This document shows positions 24,492 through 32,136 of a DNA stretch of 32,136 bases, piece by piece (position 1 is the stretch's first letter; every line of letters starts with the position of its first letter). Origin of the DNA: Flavobacteriaceae bacterium. Its GTDB lineage: Bacteria; Bacteroidota; Bacteroidia; Flavobacteriales; Flavobacteriaceae. Under the pieces are notes generated by a model, which was not told the DNA's origin, ran no database searches, and saw only the letters and a program-made list of their open reading frames with translations. Where the stretch lies: positions 1-32,136 of the forward strand of contig JAGXIE010000070.1 of assembly GCA_024635765.1 (NCBI GenBank). Reading direction: 5' to 3'. Made by a program: the position numbers and the translations under genes.

Positions 24492-26495
24492 ATGCGATTC
24501 AAAATTAAATCCGATTACAAGCCCACAGGCGATCAACCTCAAGCCATTGATAAATTGTCAAAAGGTATAGATACCGATGAAAAATATCAAACGCTCCTAG
24601 GTGTTACAGGTTCTGGAAAAACCTTTACCGTTGCAAATGTCATAGAGAATGTCCAGCGCCCAACCTTGGTCTTGGCGCACAACAAAACGCTCGCTGCACA
24701 ATTATATTCAGAGTTTAAACAGTTTTTTCCAGACAATGCGGTCGAGTATTTTGTATCCTATTATGATTATTATCAACCCGAAGCCTACATTCCGGTTTCA
24801 GGTGTTTATATTGAGAAAGACCTATCCATCAATGAGGAAATCGAAAAGATGCGTTTAAGCACAACCTCTTCCCTCCTTTCTGGTCGTCGAGACGTCTTGG
24901 TGGTGGCTTCGGTATCGTGCTTATATGGTATCGGAAACCCGGTAGAGTTTCAAAAGAACGTTATCACACTTGAAAGAGACCAAGTCATATCTCGTACTAA
25001 ACTCTTACATCAATTGGTGCAAAGCCTCTATTCTCGTACGGAAGCAGACTTCAATAACGGAAATTTCCGAATCAAAGGCGACACAGTAGATGTTTTTCCA
25101 GGCTATGCTGACAATCCATTCAGAATCCACTTTTTCGGTGATGAAATTGAAGAGATGGAAGCCTTCAATGCCCAAACCAATGAGGTAATAGAAACCTATG
25201 ACCGATTAAGTATTTATCCGGCCAATATGTTTGTAACCTCACCCGAAGTTCTGCAAGGAGCCATTCACGCCATTCAGGAAGATTTAGTAAAACAAGTTGA
25301 TTATTTCAAGGAAATAGGAAAACACCTCGAAGCAAAACGACTCCAAGAGCGCACAGAATTTGACCTTGAAATGATCCGTGAATTAGGTTATTGCTCTGGC
25401 ATCGAAAACTATTCTCGTTATCTCGATGGAAGATTGCCAGGTACGCGTCCTTTCTGCCTATTGGATTATTTTCCAAATGATTTCTTGATGGTGGTTGACG
25501 AAAGCCATGTCACCATTTCACAAGTACACGCCATGTATGGAGGAGACCGCAGCAGAAAAGAAAATTTAGTGGAATACGGTTTCCGATTACCAGCAGCTAT
25601 GGATAATCGTCCACTTAAGTTTGAAGAATTTGAAGCGCTTCAGAACCAAGTTATCTACGTAAGCGCTACACCAGCAGATTATGAACTTCAAAAATCAGAT
25701 GGTGTTTATGTTGAACAGGTTATTCGTCCCACGGGATTACTTGACCCAGTCATAGAAGTACGTCCAAGTCTCAACCAAATTGATGATTTGATTGAGGAAA
25801 TCCAAAATAGAGTCGAAAACGATGAACGAACTTTGGTGACCACTTTGACCAAAAGAATGGCAGAAGAACTGACAAAATATTTATCTAGAATACAGATCAG
25901 AGTAAGATACATCCACAGTGATGTAGATACATTAGAACGGGTGGAAATCATGCAAGATTTGCGAAAAGGCCTATTTGACGTGCTCGTTGGAGTGAATTTA
26001 TTGCGTGAAGGTCTGGATTTACCAGAAGTTTCTTTAGTGGCTATCCTCGATGCTGACAAAGAAGGGTTTTTACGTTCGGCTCGTTCGTTGACACAAACAG
26101 TTGGTCGTGCAGCACGAAATCTAAATGGAAAAGCGATCATGTATGCTGATAAAACAACTAACAGTATGCAAAAAACCATTGATGAAACGAATTACCGACG
26201 TGAGAAGCAGATTGCTTATAACACTGAAAACAACATCACACCTACTGCCTTGAACAAAAGTTTGGATAATGCTTTGTCTAAAAATTCAGTGAGTACCTAT
26301 CGTTATGCGCTCGACGCCCAAAAAGCTGCAGAACCAGAAAGTGACTATTTGACAAAACCACAAATAGAAAAGAAAATACGAGAAAAACGAAAACTGATGG
26401 AACAAGCAGCAAAAGCTTTAGATTTTATAATCGCCGCACAACTGCGGGATGAGATAAAAGACTATCAAACAAAGCTGGAAAAGATAAAAGTATAA
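24492..26495 (+). CDS. uvrB: UvrB, excinuclease ABC subunit B
   Basis: This 667-residue protein has the usual length and all hallmarks of UvrB, the helicase-like damage-verification subunit of UvrABC nucleotide excision repair. Walker A is GVTGSGKT (37-44); the beta-hairpin that clamps DNA includes YYDYYQPEAYIP (about 90-101); the DEAD-box-like motif is VVDESH; ATP-dependent helicase motifs V and VI appear as GVNLLREGLDLPEV and QTVGRAARN; and the C-terminal UVR motif for UvrC/UvrA contact is EKKIREKRKLMEQAAKALDF. It loads with UvrA, unwinds locally, and recruits UvrC for incision. It is a single gene, convergent with a small TerB-like gene. Confidence 0.98.
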   Translation: MRFKIKSDYKPTGDQPQAIDKLSKGIDTDEKYQTLLGVTGSGKTFTVANVIENVQRPTLVLAHNKTLAAQLYSEFKQFFPDNAVEYFVSYYDYYQPEAYIPVSGVYIEKDLSINEEIEKMRLSTTSSLLSGRRDVLVVASVSCLYGIGNPVEFQKNVITLERDQVISRTKLLHQLVQSLYSRTEADFNNGNFRIKGDTVDVFPGYADNPFRIHFFGDEIEEMEAFNAQTNEVIETYDRLSIYPANMFVTSPEVLQGAIHAIQEDLVKQVDYFKEIGKHLEAKRLQERTEFDLEMIRELGYCSGIENYSRYLDGRLPGTRPFCLLDYFPNDFLMVVDESHVTISQVHAMYGGDRSRKENLVEYGFRLPAAMDNRPLKFEEFEALQNQVIYVSATPADYELQKSDGVYVEQVIRPTGLLDPVIEVRPSLNQIDDLIEEIQNRVENDERTLVTTLTKRMAEELTKYLSRIQIRVRYIHSDVDTLERVEIMQDLRKGLFDVLVGVNLLREGLDLPEVSLVAILDADKEGFLRSARSLTQTVGRAARNLNGKAIMYADKTTNSMQKTIDETNYRREKQIAYNTENNITPTALNKSLDNALSKNSVSTYRYALDAQKAAEPESDYLTKPQIEKKIREKRKLMEQAAKALDFIIAAQLRDEIKDYQTKLEKIKV

Positions 26496-26556
26496 ATCAA
26501 TAAGCAATTAAGGTCTATAAAGACAAATAACTCTTATTAAATACTGTAATTTGAAT

Positions 26557-26958
26557 CTAATTATATTGTATTTTAAAAATATCAATCAAAAAGTCTGGTG
26601 GAACAATTTTATTAGGAAAGCTTTCCATTAAATCCAATACTCGATTAATAGATTCATGGCTCAATCCCATTCTCAAACCGAAATTATGTAATTTCACCAA
26701 TTCCTTATTTGTAATCTCACTGTCAAGATTCATTAATAAAACCAAACGATGAAACTGAACGATACGCTCACTGTGTGTTTTTAAATGCACAAAATTAACA
26801 GGGTATTTTATTAAATAATCAAAATCTGATTGGGATACTTCCAATTGTTTGGCTACACCCAATAGAAATTTATATTCAATGGTTTTTAAGCTGGCATCTG
26901 TCTGTGCGAAAGCTATCATTTCTGATAGTAAACTCAATTTTTCAACCCGATTAATCAT
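26557..26958 (-). CDS. Small TerB-like helical protein, convergent with uvrB
   Basis: This 133-residue protein is predicted all-helical and has no signal or membrane segment. The N-terminal half (LLSEMIAFAQTDASLKTIEYKFLLGVAKQLEVS) follows the TerB/DjlA pattern: a helix, a short D-containing turn, then E...L..+A..L.+. The second half (RIVQFHRLVLLMNLDSEITNKELVKLHNFGLRMGLS) repeats this. TerB domains are linked to tellurite resistance and membrane or phage-stress systems, but most small members have no known function. I recall homologues next to uvrB in related genomes carrying the label excinuclease subunit B, which the sequence does not support. No other ter genes are present. Confidence 0.75.
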   Translation of the reverse strand: MINRVEKLSLLSEMIAFAQTDASLKTIEYKFLLGVAKQLEVSQSDFDYLIKYPVNFVHLKTHSERIVQFHRLVLLMNLDSEITNKELVKLHNFGLRMGLSHESINRVLDLMESFPNKIVPPDFLIDIFKIQYN

Positions 26959-27100
26959 AATAGTGAGAGTGTTAATTAGATATGATAAAGTTAGTTAGTT
27001 TTATAATATTATTGTCGTTGATATAATGTAACTTGTCGAAAAATAAATGACATTTTATCGATATTTTTTAACTTTCATCAAACTTTAAACCTTAAAAACC

Positions 27101-27913
27101 ATGCCGTTAAGGTATTTTATTTTTATTTTATTTTTTATTTTAGCATTCAGAATTTCCGCACAAAGCACTGCTTCACAACAAGTTGTAAGTTTTAAAATTG
27201 AAGCGCCCCAATTAGAAACCCAGAAGAAAATATGGGTCTATCTTCCAAAATCTTATGAAAAATCCAAAAAAGCGTATTCTGTTGTTTACATGCACGATGC
27301 GCAAAATCTTTTTGATGCTCAAACATCTTATGTTGGCGAATGGATGGTTGATGAGTATCTAGATTCAATATCCGAAGATGAAACTATCATAGTTGGGATT
27401 GAACATGGAGGCGAGAAGCGAATTGATGAACTCACTCCCTATCCACACGAAAAATATGGAGGTGGTGAAGGTGACATGTATCTTGATTTCATAAAAAACT
27501 CCTTAAAACCTTATATTGACAAAACTTACAGAACAAGAACAGACGCACATAACACCATCATTTTTGGTTCTTCACTTGCCGGATTAATATCCTTTTATGC
27601 AGTAATAAAATATCCTGAGACTTTTGGAAATGCAGGTGTCTTCTCTCCTTCTTTTTGGTTCAATGATGAGATTTACAAATTGGTCGAGAAATCTAACATT
27701 CCGGATAGTTCACGCTTTTATTTTCTGGTGGGTACAGATGAAGGTGAGGAAGTCGTGCCTGATTTAGCAAAAATGATAACGCTTCTTCAACGCAAAGCTG
27801 TGAAAACAGAACATATTGAAAGTAAAATTATTGAAGGAGGCAAGCATAACGAATTATTATGGAGTTCACAATTTCCAGAAGCGTATCAATGGTTAATTAA
27901 GAGTCATGAATAA
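27101..27913 (+). CDS. Secreted alpha/beta-hydrolase, Fes/IroE (esterase D-like) family
   Basis: This 270-residue protein has a signal peptide (residues 1-20, ending RISA). The mature part is a putative esterase of the enterochelin esterase/IroE type: KIWVYLPKSY, VVYMHDAQNLFD, a WMVDEYLD segment, IIVGIEHG, then the nucleophile elbow G-S-S158-L-A-G and late H249 in GGKHNELLW; D213 in LVGTDEGE is a candidate acid. Such enzymes cleave ester bonds, for example in siderophores or acylated substrates. The substrate is unknown, and no siderophore genes are nearby. The long, polar R.DELTPYPHEKYGGGEGD loop is typical of Bacteroidota members. Confidence 0.9.
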   Translation: MPLRYFIFILFFILAFRISAQSTASQQVVSFKIEAPQLETQKKIWVYLPKSYEKSKKAYSVVYMHDAQNLFDAQTSYVGEWMVDEYLDSISEDETIIVGIEHGGEKRIDELTPYPHEKYGGGEGDMYLDFIKNSLKPYIDKTYRTRTDAHNTIIFGSSLAGLISFYAVIKYPETFGNAGVFSPSFWFNDEIYKLVEKSNIPDSSRFYFLVGTDEGEEVVPDLAKMITLLQRKAVKTEHIESKIIEGGKHNELLWSSQFPEAYQWLIKSHE

Positions 27914-27998
27914 TACAAATTTTATTATTTTTGAGTAATATTGAAAGTAAATCTTATTAGCTAATATTTAAATAAAGCACTATAAAAAAACAGACGCA

Positions 27999-28235
27999 AT
28001 GACCAATAATGACATCTTCAAAAAATTACGAGTTGCTTTAAAACTTCGCGATGACGAAATCGTAAAAATATTAGAGTTAGTAGATTTTAGGATTACAAAA
28101 AGTGAATTAGGAGCTTTCTTCAGAAATGAAGACCATCCAAAATATATGGAATGTGGCGACCAAATTTTACGAAACTTCCTAAATGGATTAATCATACATT
28201 TAAGAGGCCCAATGCCAAAAAAGCAAAAAGAATAG
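27999..28235 (+). CDS. DUF1456 (YehS-like) protein, single-domain form
   Basis: This 78-residue protein contains one DUF1456 unit: DIFKKLRVALKLRDDEIVKI ... ITKSELGAFFRNEDHPKYMECGDQILRNFLNGL. E. coli YehS (about 156 residues) has two such units, so this is the half-length form. The C-terminus is basic (KKQKE). The function is unknown; the helical, basic character has led others to suggest nucleic-acid binding, which I cannot confirm. It is followed 99 b later by cysH, with a bulged hairpin in the gap. Confidence 0.88.
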   Translation: MTNNDIFKKLRVALKLRDDEIVKILELVDFRITKSELGAFFRNEDHPKYMECGDQILRNFLNGLIIHLRGPMPKKQKE

Positions 28236-28269
28236 GCAATTTTTAGCGAATTCCTAAAAATCCAATAAA

Positions 28270-28296
28270 CTCTTTTGTTCCTCAAAACAAAAAGAG
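28270..28296. other. Hairpin between the DUF1456 gene and cysH
   Basis: CTCTTTTGTT (28270-28279) pairs with AACAAAAAGAG (28286-28296), leaving one bulged A. No T-run follows on the plus strand, so an ordinary terminator is unlikely. Confidence 0.35.
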
Positions 28297-28334
28297 TAGT
28301 TTGCAAGCCATTTCAAAAATAATATGACAGAACG

Positions 28335-29033
28335 ATGTTTGAAAGCACTTCAGAAATAAAGCAAATTCAGTTTACCGCTGATCAAATCCTTGCCCTGAAC
28401 AAAAAGTACAAACCGCTTTCTGCTACAGCACGTATTAAGGAATTATACACTGATTTTGACGTTGATGAAGTGATGCTTACGAGTTCGTTTGCTGCTACAT
28501 CGGCATTTTTCTTGAAATTATTTTCGGAAGCAAACAAAAAACAAAAAGTATTTTTCATTGATACTGGTTATCATTTTGAAGACACTCTAGACTATAAAAA
28601 CAAACTAAAGGAGCTTTATAACTTAAACGTATTTTCAATAAGTGCCCTAAAAGAAGAGCATGAATTTACTTCTAAAGATGAAACTTGGAAGAAGAATCCA
28701 GATTTTTGTTGTTCGATCAATAAGGTGAAGCCCCTAGACACCATCAAAAAGAAATATAAAGTCTGGGCATCTGGCCTTATGGAATGGCAAAGTGACCATC
28801 GTGCTTCTTTGGATATTTTTGAGTTGCGTGGGGAAATTCTGAAATTTTACCCATTATTGGATATTACAAAAGAACAGCGTGATCAATATATAGAAGAACA
28901 TCAACTCCCTTTTCATCCATTGGTCGCTAAAGGATATAATTCTATAGGCTGCAAACATTGCACAGTTCCAGGTGAAGACCGAAGTGGGCGTTGGAATAAT
29001 AATCCTAAAACGGAGTGTGGATTACATCTATAA
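28335..29033 (+). CDS. cysH: Adenylyl-sulfate (APS) reductase, [4Fe-4S] CysH type
   Basis: This 232-residue enzyme belongs to the PAPS/APS reductase family, which reduces activated sulfate to sulfite in assimilatory sulfate reduction. It carries the two cysteine pairs that ligate a [4Fe-4S] cluster (C125-C126 in DFCCSINKVKPL, and C206/C209 in GCKHCTVPGEDRSGRW), indicating APS rather than PAPS as substrate. The catalytic cysteine C228 is in the C-terminal TECGLHL. The phosphate-binding part is VMLTSSFAATSA, and FFIDTGYHF follows as usual. The position after the first pair that is often Arg (CC..RK) is Asn here. No cysD, cysN or sulfite reductase genes are in the window, so the gene is isolated. 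A terminator follows at once. Confidence 0.93.
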   Translation: MFESTSEIKQIQFTADQILALNKKYKPLSATARIKELYTDFDVDEVMLTSSFAATSAFFLKLFSEANKKQKVFFIDTGYHFEDTLDYKNKLKELYNLNVFSISALKEEHEFTSKDETWKKNPDFCCSINKVKPLDTIKKKYKVWASGLMEWQSDHRASLDIFELRGEILKFYPLLDITKEQRDQYIEEHQLPFHPLVAKGYNSIGCKHCTVPGEDRSGRWNNNPKTECGLHL

Positions 29034-29064
29034 TCAAAATAACCAACCTCGATTAATTTCAAAA

Positions 29065-29100
29065 AAAACTCCCAACACGATAGAAGGGAGTTTTATTCTT
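29065..29100. terminator. Intrinsic terminator between cysH and the convergent small gene
   Basis: AAAACTCCC (29065-29073) and GGGAGTTTT (29086-29094) form a 9-bp stem with a 12-b loop. The flanking A-run and T-rich tail suit termination in both directions. Confidence 0.8.
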
Positions 29101-29114
29101 TTTGAAAAGATTTT

Positions 29115-29453
29115 TTATTCTTCAATAGTCAATCTAACTGGTACAATAAACTTTTTACTCTTATTATCCAATTCAACTGACACCTTACTATAGTTCAGTC
29201 TTCCTTTGATAAACTCAGAAATTTCAAAGTTATCGGAATCAACAGATAACACTACTAGTTCATTATCCTTATTTATCATGAGGGTAACATTGACCAGCTC
29301 GTCATTTTCTAATAAGAATTTAGGATTTTTCAGAAGTTTAGTAACATCTGTTGTAATGGCATTGGTTTCAACATTTTCTGTTGCAGTGCTTGCTGAAATG
29401 GCACTACTAAACGTAATTACTACGGCTAGTAAAAGCATTTTGATTGATTTCAT
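29115..29453 (-). CDS. Small secreted protein of unknown function
   Basis: This 112-residue protein has a signal peptide (MKSIKMLLLAVVITFSSAIS, cleavage about residue 21-24). The mature part includes DVTKLLKNPKFLLENDELVN, VTLMINKDNELVVLSVDSDN and KFIVPVRLTIEE, a beta-rich pattern that looks like a compact periplasmic domain. I do not recognise a characterised family, although proteins of this kind are common in Flavobacteriaceae. It is convergent with cysH and lies downstream of sucC on the same strand, but terminator-like hairpins separate it from sucC. Confidence 0.7.
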   Translation of the reverse strand: MKSIKMLLLAVVITFSSAISASTATENVETNAITTDVTKLLKNPKFLLENDELVNVTLMINKDNELVVLSVDSDNFEISEFIKGRLNYSKVSVELDNKSKKFIVPVRLTIEE

Positions 29454-29479
29454 AATTATTTGATTTATTATTGATTGAT

Positions 29480-29516
29480 ATAAAAAAGACGAGTGTAAAT
29501 TTAAATTGTTACACTC
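29480..29516 (-). terminator. Hairpin with T-run upstream of the small secreted gene
   Basis: On the minus strand GAGTGTAA and TTACACTC form a perfect 8-bp stem with a 10-b loop, followed by GTC and six T. It could be a second, tandem sucC terminator or a leader hairpin of the gene starting 38 b downstream at 29453. Confidence 0.5.
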
Positions 29517-29574
29517 ATTAACGATATCTTAACTTTTAGCAATCAAAAATCAATAACTGATTTTACATTCATAT

Positions 29575-29609
29575 TAAATAAAAAAGTGCCATGCTTTCAC
29601 ATGACACTT
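29575..29609 (-). terminator. Intrinsic terminator of sucC
   Basis: On the minus strand AAGTGTCATG pairs with CATGGCACTT (one G-U pair, 6-b loop) and runs into TTTTTTATTT. It starts 25 b after the sucC stop codon. Confidence 0.8.
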
Positions 29610-29633
29610 ATGGTTATAAATTTCTTTAATAGA

Positions 29634-30824
29634 TTAAGCTAAAACAGCTTGTACTTTGTCTGCTGCTTCCTGGAATTCAGTTGCACTCATCACATCAAAA
29701 CCTGATTTATCAATCAGTTCCTTCGCGATGTCTGCATTGGTTCCTTGTAAACGAACAATTATAGGAACACTGATATTTCCCATGTTTTTATAAGCATCTA
29801 TAACTCCTTGTGCAACTCTGTCACAACGCACGATGCCTCCAAAAATATTTATTAAGATCGCCTTCACCTGTGGATCTTTTAGGATGATTCGGAATGCCGC
29901 TTCTACTCTTGCAGCGTCAGCAGTTCCTCCTACATCCAAGAAATTGGCTGGCTCACCTCCTGCTTGTTTGATTAGATCCATAGTTGCCATTGCTAAACCA
30001 GCACCATTGACCATACAGCCAACATTTCCATCAAGATCGACATAGTTTAAACCTAATGCTCCTGCTTCCACTTCAATAGCACTTTCTTCACGTAAATCAC
30101 GTAAATCTTGATAATCTTTATGTCTAAACATCGCATTGTCATCAATGGTCACCTTTGCATCCACGGCCATAATTTTATCATCACTAGTTTTTAAAACAGG
30201 ATTGATTTCAAACAATGATGCGTCCGATTTTACATAAGCAGTATATAATGAAGTCACGAATTTGGTCATTTCCTTGAAGGCGTTTCCCGACAGACCTAGA
30301 TTAAAAGCAATTCTTCTTGCTTGAAAAGGCATTAAACCTACAGAAGGATCAACCTCTTCAGTGAAAATAAGATCTGGTGTTTCTTCAGCAACCGTTTCGA
30401 TATCCATTCCTCCTTCAGTAGAATACATGATCATGTTTCGTCCTGTTGCGCGATTTAATAATACAGATACGTAAAATTCACTCGTTTCAGTAGGTCCTGG
30501 ATAATAAACATCTTCTGCCACCAATACTTGATGAACTTTTTTACCCTCTTTAGATGTTTGAGGTGTAATCAATTGCATTCCGATAATTTTTCCAGCGATT
30601 TCTTCTACTTCCTTAAGGCTTTTGGCAAGCTTAACACCTCCACCTTTTCCTCGTCCACCAGCATGAACTTGTGCTTTAATAACATGCCATCCCGTTCCTG
30701 TTTCAGCTGTCAATTGTTTGGCAGCGGCAACAGCTTCATTTGCATTTTGAGCTACAATTCCTCGTTGGATACGTACTCCATAACTATTTAAAATCTCTTT
30801 TCCTTGATATTCGTGTAGATTCAT
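29634..30824 (-). CDS. sucC: Succinyl-CoA synthetase (ADP-forming) beta subunit
   Basis: This 396-residue protein has the normal length for SucC of the citric acid cycle, which with SucD interconverts succinyl-CoA and succinate with ATP formation. It begins MNLHEYQGKEILNSYGV, has the ATP-grasp loop GGRGKGGGVKLAKS, the GGMDIE segment, SLFEINPV, and the C-terminal CoA-ligase-type part GCMVNGAGLAMATMDLI ... FLDVGG and NIFGGIVRCDRVAQG. sucD is not adjacent, and separate sucC and sucD genes are common in this phylum. A good promoter lies upstream on the minus strand, and an intrinsic terminator follows. It is divergent from lysA. Confidence 0.97.
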   Translation of the reverse strand: MNLHEYQGKEILNSYGVRIQRGIVAQNANEAVAAAKQLTAETGTGWHVIKAQVHAGGRGKGGGVKLAKSLKEVEEIAGKIIGMQLITPQTSKEGKKVHQVLVAEDVYYPGPTETSEFYVSVLLNRATGRNMIMYSTEGGMDIETVAEETPDLIFTEEVDPSVGLMPFQARRIAFNLGLSGNAFKEMTKFVTSLYTAYVKSDASLFEINPVLKTSDDKIMAVDAKVTIDDNAMFRHKDYQDLRDLREESAIEVEAGALGLNYVDLDGNVGCMVNGAGLAMATMDLIKQAGGEPANFLDVGGTADAARVEAAFRIILKDPQVKAILINIFGGIVRCDRVAQGVIDAYKNMGNISVPIIVRLQGTNADIAKELIDKSGFDVMSATEFQEAADKVQAVLA

Positions 30825-30882
30825 CTTTAATTATCTTTTTTATCTTTTAACTATGTGGCACTGACCCTGTCAAAGTGCAGCA

Positions 30883-30913
30883 CAAAAGTAATCAACCTAA
30901 CTGTTTTTAGCAA
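30883..30913 (-). promoter_or_regulatory. Candidate sucC promoter
   Basis: On the minus strand TTG (30913-30911), a 20-b spacer and TACTTTTG (30890-30883, a full TAnnTTTG match) give a well-spaced Bacteroidota promoter. Transcription would begin about 50 b before the sucC ATG. Confidence 0.6.
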
Positions 30914-31039
30914 TGTTTTTTATATTTAGTATTTCAATGTTTGTACCTTGAAAGTTATTTATTTGTTAATACCTGATTTATTTTTAGAATTACTCAAACA
31001 CATATTTTAAATTTACGCCTTGAATTTAAATTTAATCTA

Positions 31040-32136
31040 ATGAAAAATGATGCCTTACTAAAGATTGCCAGCGACTATGGAAGCCCTGTGTACGTTTATG
31101 ATTCCGAAACAATAACATCTCAATATAAACGGTTGACTTCAGCATTTAATAGGGTGAAACATTTAAGAATCAACTATGCCGTTAAAGCATTATCTAATAT
31201 TTCTGTTTTAAAATTATTTAAAACTTTGGGTGCTGGTCTTGACACTGTTTCTATTCAAGAGGTAAAATTAGGATTGGCTGCAGGCTTTTCTCCAGAACAA
31301 ATAATTTATACTCCAAACGGTGTTTCCTTGGAAGAAATAGAGTTGGCTGCTCAACTAGGAGTACAAATAAATATTGATAACTTATCCATTTTAGAACAAT
31401 TTGGCACACGACATCCAAAAACACCTGTTTGTGTACGAATAAATCCGCATGTGATGGCTGGTGGGAATACAAATATTTCTGTTGGACATATTGATAGTAA
31501 ATTTGGAATTTCCATTCATCAATTACCGCATTTATTCAGAATTGTGGAGAACACAAAAATGAATATTAATGGCATCCATATGCACACTGGTAGTGATATT
31601 TTAGATATCGATGTGTTTTTGTACGCAAGCGAAATACTTTTTGACACTGCTACCCATTTCAAAGATCTTGAATTTATTGATTTTGGTTCTGGCTTTAAAG
31701 TCCCTTATAAAGAAGGAGATATTGAAACCAATATTGAAGAGTTAGGCAAAAAATTGAGTAAACGTTTTAACGAATTTTGCAAAGATTACGGAAGGGATTT
31801 AACACTTGCCTTCGAACCTGGAAAATTTTTAGTGAGCGAAGCGGGATTTTTCCTTGCAAAAGTGAACGTTGTTAAACAAACTACTTCCACTGTGTTTGCA
31901 CAAATTGATTCTGGTTTTAACCATTTGATTCGACCAATGCTGTATGGGTCGCAACACGAAATCGTAAATATTTCCAATACAAAAGGCCGTGAACGTTTTT
32001 ATTCTGTTGTGGGATATATTTGTGAAACTGACACATTTGCAAATAACAGACGCATAAATGAAATAGCAGAAGGTGACATATTATGTTTCAGAAATGCGGG
32101 AGCCTATTGTTTTACAATGTCAAGTAATTACAATTC
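31040..32136 (+). CDS. lysA: Diaminopimelate decarboxylase, 3' partial
   Basis: The frame starts at the ATG at 31040 and runs open to the window edge: 365 codons of a protein usually near 400 residues. It is a PLP-dependent fold-III (alanine racemase-like) decarboxylase that converts meso-diaminopimelate to lysine. K49 in INYAVKA is the PLP lysine. HMHTGSDI, IDFGSGFKVPY (glycine-rich phosphate site), FEPGKFLV and C328 in GYICETDTF (the substrate-contacting cysteine of the partner subunit) follow in order, and GAYCFTMSSNYNS matches the family's GAY....S.YN. The gene is divergent from sucC across 215 AT-rich bases. No neighbouring lysine-pathway gene is visible. Confidence 0.95.
   Translation, partial: MKNDALLKIASDYGSPVYVYDSETITSQYKRLTSAFNRVKHLRINYAVKALSNISVLKLFKTLGAGLDTVSIQEVKLGLAAGFSPEQIIYTPNGVSLEEIELAAQLGVQINIDNLSILEQFGTRHPKTPVCVRINPHVMAGGNTNISVGHIDSKFGISIHQLPHLFRIVENTKMNINGIHMHTGSDILDIDVFLYASEILFDTATHFKDLEFIDFGSGFKVPYKEGDIETNIEELGKKLSKRFNEFCKDYGRDLTLAFEPGKFLVSEAGFFLAKVNVVKQTTSTVFAQIDSGFNHLIRPMLYGSQHEIVNISNTKGRERFYSVVGYICETDTFANNRRINEIAEGDILCFRNAGAYCFTMSSNYN

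Noticed and set aside
25706-26179. 157-codon open frame on the minus strand inside uvrB
   Set aside because: Fully inside uvrB on the opposite strand, with Ser/Arg-rich low-complexity sequence and no domain; an antisense shadow.
26557-26958. Tellurite-resistance or phage-defence island suggested by the TerB-like protein
   Set aside because: No other ter genes, nuclease, integrase or typical defence genes are nearby; neighbours are housekeeping.

Overview
The window is AT-rich chromosomal DNA that reads as a member of the Flavobacteriaceae (Bacteroidota). The case rests on four large proteins with type B C-terminal signals of the type IX secretion system (T9SS), on candidate promoters with the Bacteroidota TAnnTTTG -7 element, on weak Shine-Dalgarno signals, and on Flavobacteriia-type small proteins. 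No rRNA, tRNA, CRISPR array, insertion sequence, phage gene or origin was recognised. No gene-free stretch exceeds 300 bases. The longest is 16816-17091 (276 b), which holds a terminator-like hairpin and a candidate promoter.

Region 1 (1-6305) is a tight six-gene plus-strand operon: SpoIIM-family membrane protein (5' end cut by the window), multi-pass membrane protein, DUF4129 protein, DUF4350 protein, MoxR AAA+ ATPase and DUF58 protein. It looks like an envelope-located MoxR/VWA-like module.

Region 2 (6473-9751) holds a small secreted DUF2141 protein, a divergent dps/oxyR pair for peroxide defence (OxyR keeps both redox cysteines, C199 and C208), a small conserved unknown protein, and a TIGR00266/AIM24-type protein.

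Region 3 (9923-11666) encodes an ABC-2 type exporter, one ATPase and one permease.

Region 4 (11692-24392) is the most distinctive part: 12.7 kb with four consecutive secreted T9SS type B proteins of 1090, 593, 1608 and 776 aa. They carry different N-terminal heads: a propeller-like head, a head not assigned to a family, and two choice-of-anchor-L heads. All contain copies of one ~94-residue Cys/Asp-rich module, in 4, 1, 11 and 2 copies. Three of them also share a ~235-residue C-terminal block. They look like a locally expanded family of modular surface proteins.

Region 5 (24492-32136) is mainly housekeeping: uvrB, a convergent TerB-like small protein, a secreted Fes/IroE-type esterase, a one-domain DUF1456 protein, a [4Fe-4S] adenylyl-sulfate reductase (cysH), a small secreted unknown protein, sucC, and divergent lysA cut by the right edge. 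Clear intrinsic terminators lie between or after genes at about 6927, 8525, 29065 and 29575.
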